Assembly (NCBI RefSeq): GCF_024178315.1
Contig: NZ_JAMZIK010000067.1
Coordinates: 41,354 to 105,353, forward strand
Origin: Siccirubricoccus soli
GTDB lineage: Bacteria; Pseudomonadota; Alphaproteobacteria; Acetobacterales; Acetobacteraceae
Direction of reading: 5' to 3'
DNA: 64,000 nt
The notes under the pieces were generated by a model that made no database searches, was not told the DNA's origin, and was given only the letters and a program-made list of their open reading frames with translations. Positions 49,435 to 59,383 of the stretch are shown piece after piece. The position numbers and the translations under genes are program-made. Numbering within the stretch: position 1 is the first letter of the stretch; every line of letters starts with the position of its first letter.

Positions 49435-49950
49435 ATGGCGAAATCGGATAGGAAGTCGGATCTGCTGCCCACCCGGAACGACGTGCCGGGCAACGCCAAG
49501 CAGGTCTCGATCGAGGTGCTGCAGGGCTGCCTTTCGGACAGCGTCGACCTCTACAACGCCACGCGGCAGGCGCATTGGAACGTGAAGGGCCAGCATTTCG
49601 GCCAGCTGCACAAGCTCTTCGAGGAGTTCTACACCGCCCTCGCCGCGGCGACGGACGACCTCGCGGAGCGCATCGTCCAGCTCGGCGGCACGGCGAACGG
49701 CACCACCCAGACCATCGCCGGCGGCACCCGGCTGCCGCCCTACCCGACCGACATGCATGCCGGCATGGACCATGTGCGGGCGCTGTCCGACCGCTATGCC
49801 CAGGTGGCGAAGACCCTGCGGGAGGGCATCGACGCCACCGATGAGGCGGGGGATGCCGACACCGCCGACTTGCTGACCGAGCAGTCCCGCGCCACCGACA
49901 AGATGCTGTGGATGCTGGAAGCGCACCTGGCGGAAGACACCAAGCCCTGA
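49435..49950 (+). CDS. dps: Dps-family ferritin-like DNA-binding protein
   Basis: 171 residues. The inter-subunit ferroxidase centre is visible in ATRQAHWNVKGQHFGQLHKLFEEFYTALAAATDDLAERI (His and Asp/Glu ligands). The N-terminal tail is Lys/Arg-rich (MAKSDRKSDLL), as in Dps that bind DNA. It stores iron and protects DNA from peroxide. RBS AGAGGAG lies 8 bases before ATG 49435. Its own promoter region lies in the 219 bp after recG. Confidence 0.95.
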   Translation: MAKSDRKSDLLPTRNDVPGNAKQVSIEVLQGCLSDSVDLYNATRQAHWNVKGQHFGQLHKLFEEFYTALAAATDDLAERIVQLGGTANGTTQTIAGGTRLPPYPTDMHAGMDHVRALSDRYAQVAKTLREGIDATDEAGDADTADLLTEQSRATDKMLWMLEAHLAEDTKP

Positions 49951-49959
49951 GCTTTCTCC

Positions 49960-50049
49960 CCACGAAGCCGCTCCGCGGTTTCGGGGGGGCCTCCGGGGCG
50001 CTGGACGCCGGAAATCCTGCACCGCCTTCCGCGGCCTGGCCGCGGAAGG
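49960..50049. repeat. hairpin repeat family E, copy 2
   Basis: A CACGAAGCCGC-TCC-GCGG hairpin followed by CCTTCCGCGG (50025-50034) with CCGCGGAAGG (50040-50049). Same two modules as at 19226-19320 but in the reverse order. It lies between the convergent dps and ftsB. Confidence 0.6.
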
Positions 50050-50102
50050 CTATCCCGATCCGTGGAAAGCCGGCGAATCCGCCCCCGCCGCGCTGCGGCC
50101 TC

Positions 50103-50432
50103 TCAGTACAGCCGCCGGCCCGGCTCATAGGGGATGACGATCTCGTCCTTGCCGACGAGGTTGAGCAGCGTCCGCGCCCGCTCATCGAGCTGGTCGCGGT
50201 CGATCTCCGTGCCGCGCAGCCCGTTCACCCGCCGCTCGATCCGGTCCCGCTCCTCGATGGCGCGCGCCAGCACCTCGCGCGCCGCGGCCACGTCCTTCTG
50301 CCGCTGCTCGCGCGCCATGGTGCCGAACTCGCCATGGATCGAGTGCCAGGCGAAGTAGCCGCAGAGCGCCGCGAAGCCGAGCGGCAGCAGCGCTTCCCGC
50401 GCCTTCCGCTTCAGCGTCTGGCCGAAGGACAT
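50103..50432 (-). CDS. ftsB: septum formation initiator FtsB/DivIC-like
   Basis: 109 residues: one transmembrane helix (ALLPLGFAALCGYFAWHSI), a coiled coil (about 40-75) and the conserved C-terminal LVGKDEIVIPYEPG. FtsB joins FtsL and FtsQ in the divisome. The start is ATG 50432; a TTG three codons upstream is possible. It is 108 bp after eno on the same strand, the usual neighbour in proteobacteria. Confidence 0.88.
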   Translation of the reverse strand: MSFGQTLKRKAREALLPLGFAALCGYFAWHSIHGEFGTMAREQRQKDVAAAREVLARAIEERDRIERRVNGLRGTEIDRDQLDERARTLLNLVGKDEIVIPYEPGRRLY

Positions 50433-50539
50433 GACTCCCAAACCCCCATACCTGATCCCCGGCGAAGAGAATCAGGCACGACACCCTTTGGCAAGCAGGA
50501 GCTGCACATCCTGTGGAGAATACTGAAGGGTGTGGGCGA

Positions 50540-51976
<1,437 letters not shown>

Positions 51977-52014
51977 TCACATGCGGCGCAGCGGCGCCGG
52001 CCGGGGCAGGCCGC

Positions 52015-52212
52015 TCAATCCAGCCCGAGATCGCCCCTGCCCTGGTTGGGATCTGCGAAGAGCCCGCCGCCGGCCACGGCCAGCAGAGCGGCGGCCACGT
52101 AGCTCCATTGCTCCCAGCCCGGCGGCGCCTGCCCGGCAAGGCCCAGCAGCCCGACCAGGGCCCCGAGCAGGATCAGCGCCGCCCCGAGGATGCGGCGGGG
52201 GGTGACCTCCAT
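52015..52212 (-). CDS. small two-helix membrane protein
   Basis: 65 residues with two hydrophobic helices (about 8-28 and 35-52) joined by QAPPGWEQWS, ending FADPNQGRGDLGLD. ATG 52212 follows GCGGAGATC. The family is not recognised, but the topology and codon bias fit a real gene. Confidence 0.5.
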   Translation of the reverse strand: MEVTPRRILGAALILLGALVGLLGLAGQAPPGWEQWSYVAAALLAVAGGGLFADPNQGRGDLGLD

Positions 52213-52293
52213 GCCAGGATCTCCGCAACGGCCGTGGCGAGACCGTTCCGCCCGCTCATCGCATCGCCAGGCCGCGGCGCGCAAGCCCGGGTT

Positions 52294-53103
52294 TCAGCCT
52301 GGCAGGGCGAAGGCTGGCGGCTTGCGCAGGACGGAGATGAAGTAGCCATTGTGCCAGTCGCTCTCCTTCCCGCCCGGCGTGCCGTGGGAATTGTCGAGCG
52401 AGGTGCGGATCTCCGCGGCGAACAGCGTCTCCAGCCCGGAATCGGCGATGGCCCGCCAGGTGCCGCGGCGCACCTGGGCCCAGTTCCAGTCGTCGCAGAT
52501 GAAGACGAAGAGCTCCGCCAGCGCCGGCAGGGCGCGCGCCAGCCCGTCATACTGGTCCGCCTCCTCATGCGGGCCGTCGAACAGGTAGATGCCATAGGGC
52601 GGCGCCTGGGCGGCCAGGGTGGCGAAGGGCACCTGGCGGAAATCGCCTTCCAGGAAGCCCACCTGCGCCTCCGGAGTCAGATGCGCCTGGACATTGGCCA
52701 GGAAGGCCTCCTTCGGCCCGCCGAACTGGCTCCAATCGTCGATCGCCAGGGCCTGCACCGCATTCCCATGGATGGCGGCGCAGAGGGTGGAGCCCATCCA
52801 GGACCCGACCTCGAGATAGCGCGGCTGCGGCAGGGCGCGGACCAGATGGTTGATGAAGTGGCGGTAGCGCCCTCCCGACATGCCCTCGATGGCGTAGATG
52901 CCCTGGCTGCGGTCGATCTCGGCCTGCATCGCCTCGGTCAGCACCTGCTTCACGGTGCGGACGGTGCGGTCCGCTGGGTCCAGCGCGATGGCGGAGAGGT
53001 GGGTCAAGGGCGGGGCTCCGTTCTGGCAAGCCAGGGCGGAGAGTGACGGCAGGACATGAAGAAGGCGTTGAGAGGGGCGCCGCGTGCCCCTCCCCGGGCC
53101 CAT
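52294..53103 (-). CDS. class I SAM-dependent methyltransferase
   Basis: 269 residues as written. The SAM-binding motif I is YLEVGSWMGSTLCAAIHG, followed by LAIDDWSQFGG, VGFLEGDFRQV and IYLFDGPHEEADQY, the Methyltransf_24 pattern. The substrate is unknown; the double-Asp FICDDWNW may bind metal as in O-methyltransferases. The start is uncertain: ATG 53103 adds a Pro/Arg-rich stretch, while TTG 53007 with ACGGAG upstream is equally likely. It follows the Bug gene on the same strand. Confidence 0.78.
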   Translation of the reverse strand: MGPGRGTRRPSQRLLHVLPSLSALACQNGAPPLTHLSAIALDPADRTVRTVKQVLTEAMQAEIDRSQGIYAIEGMSGGRYRHFINHLVRALPQPRYLEVGSWMGSTLCAAIHGNAVQALAIDDWSQFGGPKEAFLANVQAHLTPEAQVGFLEGDFRQVPFATLAAQAPPYGIYLFDGPHEEADQYDGLARALPALAELFVFICDDWNWAQVRRGTWRAIADSGLETLFAAEIRTSLDNSHGTPGGKESDWHNGYFISVLRKPPAFALPG

Positions 53104-53115
53104 GCCGGACCGCGC

Positions 53116-54081
53116 CTACTCCATCGTGATCTTCGCGGTGCGGACCACGACGCCGATCTTCTCCAGCTCGGCCAGGTAGAAGGCCCTGAACTCGGCGGCG
53201 CTGCCACCGACCACCTCGGCCCCCATCTCCAGCAGGCGGGCGCGCTCGGCGGGTTCGGTGATGATCTCCTGGAACACCTGGTTGATGCGGTTCACCGGCT
53301 CCTCCGCCATCCCGGCCGGGCCCAGTACCGCATACCATTCGTCGATCGCGAAGCCGGGCAGCGCGGCCTCGGCGATGGTCGGCACCTCCGGCAGGTAGGG
53401 CGCACGATGGGCGGAGGTGACGGCCACCGCCCGCAGCGAGCCATCCCGCACGAAAGGCAGGGTGGAGCTGGCATTGCCGAACATGAGCTGGATATGCCCG
53501 CTGACGAGATCCGCCAGCGCCGGCCCGCCGCCGCGATAGGGCACGTGCACCATGTCCACCCCGGCCGCCAGCTTGAACATCTCCCCCGAGATGTGCACCG
53601 CCGAGCCGATGCCGGGCGAGCCGAAGCTGAGCTGGCCGGGCCGCGCCTTGGCGTAGGCGATCAGCTCCGGCACCGTCCGCACCGGCAGCGCCTTGTTCAC
53701 CGCCAGGATGTTGGCGACGCGCGCCAGGTTCAGGATGGGCGTCAGGTCGCGCACCGGGTCATAGCCCTGGCGGCCGAGCAGCGCCGCCGAGATGACGGTG
53801 CTGGTCACCATGCCGAAGCTGTGGCCGTCCGGCGGGGTGCGGGCGAGTTCCACCGTGCCGATGGCGCCGGAGGCGCCGCCGCGATTCTCCACCACCACCG
53901 GCTGGCCGAACTTCGCCATGAGCTGCGGCTGGAGCTGCCGCGCCAGGATGTCCGTGGTCCCGCCCGGCGGCCAGGTGACGATCAGCCGCAGCGGCCGGCT
54001 GGGAAAGCCCTGCGCCAGCGCGGACAGGGGCGGCAGCACCGCGGCGGCAGGGAGTGCGGCGAGCAGGGAACGGCGACGCAT
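53116..54081 (-). CDS. Bug/TctC-family solute-binding protein
   Basis: 321 residues. Signal peptide MRRRSLLAALPAAAVLPPLSA. Mature blocks RPLRLIVTWPPGGTTDILAR, VENRGGASGAIGT, LSFGSPGIGSAVHISGEM, HVPYRGGGPALADLVSG and LRAVAVTSAHRA. It lies 13 bp downstream of an SDR gene on the same strand, so the ligand may be an SDR substrate. Paired head to tail across the SDR promoter region with another Bug gene on the plus strand. Confidence 0.93.
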   Translation of the reverse strand: MRRRSLLAALPAAAVLPPLSALAQGFPSRPLRLIVTWPPGGTTDILARQLQPQLMAKFGQPVVVENRGGASGAIGTVELARTPPDGHSFGMVTSTVISAALLGRQGYDPVRDLTPILNLARVANILAVNKALPVRTVPELIAYAKARPGQLSFGSPGIGSAVHISGEMFKLAAGVDMVHVPYRGGGPALADLVSGHIQLMFGNASSTLPFVRDGSLRAVAVTSAHRAPYLPEVPTIAEAALPGFAIDEWYAVLGPAGMAEEPVNRINQVFQEIITEPAERARLLEMGAEVVGGSAAEFRAFYLAELEKIGVVVRTAKITME

Positions 54082-54094
54082 GGAAGGGAGATCC

Positions 54095-54874
54095 TCAGGC
54101 GATGGACCAGCCGCCGTCCATCGGCAGCTCGGCCCCGGTGATGTCGCGGCCGGCGGGGCCGCAGAGGAAGGCAACCATCGCGCCGATGGCCGAAGCCTCG
54201 ACGAATCGGCCCGTCGGCTGCCTCGGGCCGAGGAAATGCCGCGCTTCGGCTTCCTCGTCACGGCCCGAGGCGGCGGCGGCGGCGCGGATCCGCGCCGCGA
54301 TGTTCGGCGTCAGGGTGGTGCCGGGGCAGATGGCGTTGCAGGTGATGCCGGTGCCCGCCGTCTCCAGCGCTACGCCGCGCGTCAGGCCGATCAGCGCCGT
54401 CTTGGTGGTGACGTAGCCGATCCGCCCCCGCGTGCCGATGCGGCCATAGATGGAGGACATGTTGACGATCCGCCCCCAATCCCGCCGCCGCATCGCCGGC
54501 AGGCTGAGGGAGATCAGGTGGAAGGCGGCGGAGAGATTCACCGCGATGTCGCGGTCCCAGTCTGCCCGGCTGGTTGCCTCCACCGGGGCGAAATGCCGGG
54601 TGACGGCGTTGTTCACCAGGATATCCGGCTCCCCCGCCGCGGCGGCCAGCGCCTCGATCGCCGCCGGATCGGCGAGGTCCGCCACATGGTAGCGGCAGGC
54701 GATGCCGAAGCGCGCGGCGAGATCGGCGGCGAGCGCCGGGCCGTGCTCCTCCAGCCCGTGCAGCAGGATGTCGCAGCCCTCGGCCGCCAGCGCCTCCGCG
54801 CAGGCCAGGCCGATGCCGCCGGTCGCGCCGGTGATGAGCGCGGTGCGGCCGCGCAGAACGGGAGAGGATTGCAT
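54095..54874 (-). CDS. SDR-family oxidoreductase
   Basis: 259 residues. ITGATGGIGLA, DILVNNAV (the usual NNAG ends in Val), MSSIYGRIG and the YVTTK catalytic pair, with the C-terminal DGGWSIA. Similar to 3-hydroxyacid or gluconate-type dehydrogenases; substrate unknown. ATG 54874 is chosen because the region upstream is clearly non-coding. Co-directional with the downstream Bug gene and methyltransferase. Confidence 0.9.
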   Translation of the reverse strand: MQSSPVLRGRTALITGATGGIGLACAEALAAEGCDILLHGLEEHGPALAADLAARFGIACRYHVADLADPAAIEALAAAAGEPDILVNNAVTRHFAPVEATSRADWDRDIAVNLSAAFHLISLSLPAMRRRDWGRIVNMSSIYGRIGTRGRIGYVTTKTALIGLTRGVALETAGTGITCNAICPGTTLTPNIAARIRAAAAASGRDEEAEARHFLGPRQPTGRFVEASAIGAMVAFLCGPAGRDITGAELPMDGGWSIA

Positions 54875-55100
54875 GCGGCGGAGGCTAGAGCATTTCCCGG
54901 CCCGGCGGAATCGCCCCGCCGCCCGGCAGCGGCGACGGGATGAAGGCCGGGGCGGGCGCCAGGCCCGCGCAAAGGGAAGCCGCCCTGCCCCGGGATGGGC
55001 GTAATCGACAGGCATGGACGCCGCCGCGCCGCGGATGCCCGCCTTTACACGCGCCGCCGATCCCGGATGATCGCGGCCAGGCCAATTCCGGAAGCGCCCG

Positions 55101-56066
55101 ATGCCCCGTCTCCCCCGCCGCACCCTGCTGCTCGCCAGCTTGGCCGCCCCGGCCCTGGCCCAGGCCCAGGCGCCCTGGCCGCAGCGCCCGGTCCGGCTCA
55201 TCGTCCCCTATGCCGCCGGCGGCGGCACGGATGTCTTCGCCCGCGCCCTGGCGGAAGGCCTCCGCCCCCTCCTCGGCCAGCCGGTGCTGGTGGAGAACCG
55301 GGCCGGCGCCAATGGCGTGGTCGGCTCAGAGGCCGTGGTGCGGGCGGAGCCGGACGGCCAGGTCTTCCTGGTCGATACCGGCAGCCACAGCCTGAACCCC
55401 TTCGTCATGCCCGCCCTGCCCTATCGCACGGGCCAGGATTTCACCCCGGTCGCCCTGCTCTCCCGCTTTCCCATCCTGCTCGCCGTCGGCGGCGGCACGC
55501 CCTGGAAGAGTGCGGCCGAGCTGGTGGCGGCGGCGAAGGCGGCGCCACGGAGCATCGGCTTCGGCACCTCGGATGCCGCCATCTCCTATGCCGGCAACCT
55601 GTTCTGCCGGCTGGCGGGGATCGAGATGGTGGAGGTCGCCTATCGCGGCGCCGCGCCGATGCTGAACGACCTCATCGCCGGCCACCTGCCGACGAGCTGG
55701 AACAGCACCGTCGCCGCCCTGCCGCATCTCCAGGCCGGACGCATCCGGGCGCTCGGCGTCACCACCACGACGCGCAGCGCCCTGCTGCCGGAGGTGCCGA
55801 CCCTGGCCGAGGCGGGCATCGCCGGCTACGAATTCGCCGGCTGGTACGGCATGCTCGCGCCCGCCAGCCTGCCGCCCGCCATCGCCGCGCGCATGTCGGA
55901 GGCGATCGCGACCGTGCTGCGCGACCCCGCCATCCGCGCCAAGCTCGCCGCCACCGGCACCGATCTGTCGCCGCTCGGCCCGCAGGAATTCGCCGCCCTG
56001 CTGCGCGCCGAGGAGGCGCGCTGGACCCAGGCGGCGCGGGACGGGCTGATCGTCAAGGCGCAGTGA
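55101..56066 (+). CDS. Bug/TctC-family solute-binding protein
   Basis: 321 residues. Signal MPRLPRRTLLLASLAAPALAQ. Blocks RPVRLIVPYAAGGGTDVFAR, VENRAGANGVVGSE, IGFGTSDAAISYAGNLF, EVAYRGAAPMLNDLIAG, IRALGVTTTTRSALLPE. It is divergent from the SDR (226-bp spacer) and 188 bp upstream of the MmgE/PrpD gene, so it may supply a 2-methylcitrate-like or related tricarboxylate (inference). Confidence 0.93.
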   Translation: MPRLPRRTLLLASLAAPALAQAQAPWPQRPVRLIVPYAAGGGTDVFARALAEGLRPLLGQPVLVENRAGANGVVGSEAVVRAEPDGQVFLVDTGSHSLNPFVMPALPYRTGQDFTPVALLSRFPILLAVGGGTPWKSAAELVAAAKAAPRSIGFGTSDAAISYAGNLFCRLAGIEMVEVAYRGAAPMLNDLIAGHLPTSWNSTVAALPHLQAGRIRALGVTTTTRSALLPEVPTLAEAGIAGYEFAGWYGMLAPASLPPAIAARMSEAIATVLRDPAIRAKLAATGTDLSPLGPQEFAALLRAEEARWTQAARDGLIVKAQ

Positions 56067-56115
56067 GACCGCTCGGGAAGACCGCTGCGCCGCTGGGGCC
56101 CAAGATCTCACACAG

Positions 56116-56137
56116 CCTTCCGTCAGGCCACGGAAGG
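56116..56137. repeat. hairpin repeat family E, variant copy 3
   Basis: CCTTCCGT (56116-56123) and ACGGAAGG (56130-56137) with loop CAGGCC, 50 bases after the Bug stop. A degenerate form of the CCTTCCGCGG hairpin; probable terminator. Confidence 0.45.
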
Positions 56138-56254
56138 ACCACAGGCGGCGGCAGCTTTCGCCAAGCGCGGTAAGCTTCCACCCCGCACCCGACACCACTG
56201 GCGAGACCGGCCCCCGGGCGGCGCCGGTCCCGCGAGGATCGAGAGAGGAACGCC

Positions 56255-57592
56255 ATGGCTCAGCCCTATGCCGGGGAATTGCTCGGCCGCTTCATCGCCG
56301 GCTCGGACTGGGCGGCGATCCCGCCCGCCCTGCGGCAGGAGGGGGTGCGCTCCATCCTCAACCATATCGGCTGCGCCCTCGGCGTGGCGCGCGATCCGGC
56401 GGTGCTGACCCCGCTCGGCGTCATGCGCGGCCTCTCCGCCGCGCCCACGGCCACGGTCTATGGCCAGGGGCTGAAGCTGGACGCGATGGGCGCCGTCTTC
56501 GTCAATGCCATCGCCGGCAATCTGCTGGACTATGACGACACCCATCTGAACACTGTCATCCATCCGGCCGCGCCGGTCGCCCCGGTCTGCCTGGCGCTGG
56601 CGGAGCAGCGCGGGCTTTCGGGCGCCCAGGTGCTGCACGCCTTCCTGCTGGGCGGCGAGGTGGAGTGCCGCATCGGCAACGCCGTCTCTCCGGGGCACTA
56701 CGCGCGGGGCTGGCACATCACCTCCACCTGCGGCGCCTTCGGCGCGGCGGCGGCGGCGGCGAAGCTGCTCGGCCTCTCGGCGACGCAGTGCTGGCACGCC
56801 CTCGGCATCGCCTCCAGCCAATCGGCCGGCACTGTGGAGAACCTGCCGAGCGCGGCGAAGAACGTCTCGGTCGGCAATGCGGCGCGGCTCGGCCTGTTCG
56901 CCGCGCTGCTGGCGGAGGCGGGCTACGAGGCGGCCCCGGCCGCCATCGAGGGCCCGCTGGGCTGGGCGCGCGCCATGGGGGACGAGCCCGATGTCGCCGC
57001 CATCACGGAAGGCCTCGGCACGCGCTGGGAGATCGCCCGCACCACCTACAAGCCCTATCCCGCCGGCATCGTCTTCCATGCGGTGATCGATGCCTGTCTC
57101 GCCCTGCGCGCGGCGCGGCCGGTGCCGCCGGAGGCGATCGCTGCGGTGGAGGTGGCCGGGGATGCGCTGCTGCTGGCGCGCGGCGACCGGGCGGTGCGCA
57201 ACAACCGCGATGCCCGCGTCAGCATCCATCACAGCGCCGCGCTCGGCCTGGTGCTGGGCCGCGCCGGCGTGGCGGAGTTCGAGCAGGCGGCGGTGGACGA
57301 CCCCGTGCTCGCCGCCTTCCGCGCCAAGGTCACGGCGAAGCTCGATGCCGGCCTGCCCCGCGGCGCGGCGCGGGTGACCGTGCGCTATGCCGATGGCAGC
57401 GCGGCGGAGCGGGTGGTGACGGATCCGGTCGGCAGCGAGGCCAACCCGCTGAGCGAGGCGGCGCTGGATGCGAAATACCGCGACAACGCCGCGCTCGGCG
57501 GCTTCGCCGAGCGCGCCGAGGCGCAGATCGCCGCCATCCGCGGGCTGGAGACCGCCGCCGACATCAGGCCGCTGATGGCGCTGCTGGCCTGA
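56255..57592 (+). CDS. MmgE/PrpD family protein
   Basis: 445 residues of the MmgE/PrpD fold: the N-terminal helical domain with NAIAGNLLDYDDTHLNTVIHPAAPV, EVECRIGNAVSPGHYARGWHITSTCG, then HALGIASSQSAGT and KPYPAGIVFHAVID. Members include 2-methylcitrate dehydratase, cis-aconitate decarboxylase and immune-responsive homologues. There is no prpB/prpC here, so 2-methylcitrate is not assured as substrate. RBS GAGAGGAA precedes ATG 56255. Confidence 0.92.
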   Translation: MAQPYAGELLGRFIAGSDWAAIPPALRQEGVRSILNHIGCALGVARDPAVLTPLGVMRGLSAAPTATVYGQGLKLDAMGAVFVNAIAGNLLDYDDTHLNTVIHPAAPVAPVCLALAEQRGLSGAQVLHAFLLGGEVECRIGNAVSPGHYARGWHITSTCGAFGAAAAAAKLLGLSATQCWHALGIASSQSAGTVENLPSAAKNVSVGNAARLGLFAALLAEAGYEAAPAAIEGPLGWARAMGDEPDVAAITEGLGTRWEIARTTYKPYPAGIVFHAVIDACLALRAARPVPPEAIAAVEVAGDALLLARGDRAVRNNRDARVSIHHSAALGLVLGRAGVAEFEQAAVDDPVLAAFRAKVTAKLDAGLPRGAARVTVRYADGSAAERVVTDPVGSEANPLSEAALDAKYRDNAALGGFAERAEAQIAAIRGLETAADIRPLMALLA

Positions 57593-57631
57593 ACACTGCG
57601 GGGCGAAGGCGCGGACCGGATGGACGCGGCG

Positions 57632-57737
57632 CTAGAGCGCTTTCGGTTCACCTGCGTTCACCGAAAACGCTCTACGCTTTTGTTCGCACCGCAGGTTTAC
57701 GCCTCGGGGCGATGCCGCCTACGGCAATCTGCTCTTA
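57632..57737 (-). repeat. dispersed repeat family A, copy 3 (reverse orientation)
   Basis: Reverse complement of copies 1 and 2, bounded by CTAGAGCG and TGCTCTTA. The hairpin part (AGAGCGCTTTCGGTTCA with its partner CCGAAAACGCTCT) and the GCGATGCCGCCTACGGC block are both present. It lies 40 bp after the PrpD stop and does not supply a stop codon here. Confidence 0.85.
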
Positions 57738-57802
57738 ACGACCGGGGCAGGACGGTTGCGTGAGTCACGGTTTCGGTCGAGTCCTGCTCGGCCGACCCCG
57801 CC

Positions 57803-58501
57803 CTACCCCAGCAGCACATCCCGCGCCTGGTTGATCCGCGCCGCCAGCCAGTCGCTGCCGCCCTGGTCGGGATGCGCCCCGCGCATCAGCCGCCGGTGCG
57901 CCGCGCGGATCTCCGCCTCGCTCGCCCCCTCGGCCAGGCCCAGCACCTCCAGCGCCTCGGCCCGCGTCATCTTCCCGCTCCTGCCGGCGGGCGGCGGCGT
58001 CGCCTCCTCCGCCTGCCGCCAGTCGGGCGCCACCCGGTCCAGCCAGGCTTCCAGCAGCGGCACGCTCTCCGGGTCGCTCGCCCGGCACTCCGCCAGCAGC
58101 GCCAGCAGCTCGGCCAGGCCAAGCTCCGCCAGCTCCCGCCCCGCCTGCGGCCCACGCTTCACCCGGCCGCTCATCTCGCCGCTATCCAGCGCCACCCGCA
58201 TGGCGAGCGTCGCCGTCTCGACGCTGCTCTCCCCCGCTGCCCCGTCCGGCCGCCGGCGGAAGCGCTGATTGGCCCACCAGCCCCGCACCCGCGGCAGCAG
58301 CACCGGGGCGAACATCAGCAGGCTCCAGAGCACGCTCATCGCGCGCCCGCTCAGCAGCACCAGCGCCACCAGGCCGAGCGCCGCCGCCGCCGCCACCCCG
58401 ATGGCGATGGTCCGGATGGTCTCCACCCGCGCCCGGGCGAAGCCCTGCGCCAGCAGCAGCAGGAGCAGCAGCACCAGGGCGCCGAGGGCCAGCCAGAGCA
58501 T
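57803..58501 (-). CDS. membrane-anchored J-domain protein
   Basis: 232 residues. Two or three N-terminal transmembrane helices (about 3-20, 32-50 and 56-70), a soluble middle and a C-terminal J domain with the HPD motif (RRLMRGAHPDQGGS) that stimulates Hsp70 ATPase. The layout (membrane anchor first, J domain last) is like bacterial Pam18/TIM14-type or DjlA-type co-chaperones. It is nine bases downstream of the VWA gene on the same strand. Confidence 0.85.
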   Translation of the reverse strand: MLWLALGALVLLLLLLLAQGFARARVETIRTIAIGVAAAAALGLVALVLLSGRAMSVLWSLLMFAPVLLPRVRGWWANQRFRRRPDGAAGESSVETATLAMRVALDSGEMSGRVKRGPQAGRELAELGLAELLALLAECRASDPESVPLLEAWLDRVAPDWRQAEEATPPPAGRSGKMTRAEALEVLGLAEGASEAEIRAAHRRLMRGAHPDQGGSDWLAARINQARDVLLG

Positions 58502-58510
58502 GGCCGGGCC

Positions 58511-59215
58511 TTACCCCTTCGGCGCCGGCAGCTGCCCGGCGATGCGGGAGGCCGCCGCCCCCGGCAGCCGCGCCAGCGCCGCCCGCCCGCCCGCGGCATA
58601 GACCGCGACCGCCCGCAGCAGCGCCCTGAGCGCCTCAGCGCTGCCGGCATCGAACACCGCATAGGCGCCGCCCGAGACCTTGGCGATCTGCCGGAAGGCC
58701 TGACCCGCCCGCAGATCCCCGCCCTCGTGGAAGCAGAAGACCGGCGTGCCGCAGAGGCCGAGCTGCCCCGCCGCATGGCAGAGCGGGTCCACCGGCTCCT
58801 CCACCGCATCGCCGACGAAGACCAGCGCATGCACGCGGTCCTTCCTGGTCTCCGCCAGCGCATGGTCCAGCACGCGCTGGATCTGCGTCTGCCCGCCCAG
58901 GCATTGCACGCCGGTCATCCGCCGCGCCAGCTCCGCCGCATCGGCCAGGAAGGGCGTCGCGGCGAATTCCAGGAAGCCGCGGTAGTAGGCGAGCTGCACC
59001 TCGAGCCCGCCCATCTCCCGCGTCGCCAGGAACATCTCGCCCTGGAGCTGGCAGGCCCGATCCCAGCTCGGCTGGCGGGAGGCGGTGGCGTCGATCGCGA
59101 AGATCAGCCGGCCGCGGCGGCCGCTCGCCGGCTTCACCTGCGGCAGCCGCGCCACCTGCTGCAGGAAGGCTGCCACGGCAGCAGAGCGGCCGGGCCGGTC
59201 GGGCAGGTTGCTCAT
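58511..59215 (-). CDS. VWA-like protein
   Basis: 234 residues. A von Willebrand A-like fold: LIFAIDATASRQPSWD gives the D-x-T-x-S metal-site motif; later strands are VHALVFVGDAVEE and TPVFCFHEGGD. No signal peptide. The next gene is the J-domain protein, nine bases away; the pair is likely one unit working on protein complex assembly (inference). ATG 59215 is used; earlier in-frame starts add a Pro/Arg-rich stretch. Confidence 0.8.
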   Translation of the reverse strand: MSNLPDRPGRSAAVAAFLQQVARLPQVKPASGRRGRLIFAIDATASRQPSWDRACQLQGEMFLATREMGGLEVQLAYYRGFLEFAATPFLADAAELARRMTGVQCLGGQTQIQRVLDHALAETRKDRVHALVFVGDAVEEPVDPLCHAAGQLGLCGTPVFCFHEGGDLRAGQAFRQIAKVSGGAYAVFDAGSAEALRALLRAVAVYAAGGRAALARLPGAAASRIAGQLPAPKG

Positions 59216-59383
59216 GACCGCAACATGGGCAGGCGCCGGCCGCGACGCCAGGGCCGACGCCGCCCATCCGTCTCGCCTCGCCATGCCGTGCGCCCTGGCA
59301 CGGACATCGACCGGAGGTGGCATCAAACGCCTCCGTCTTGCCTCTCATCGCTGATAGGGTGGAGGCCGCACAGGGAGGATGGC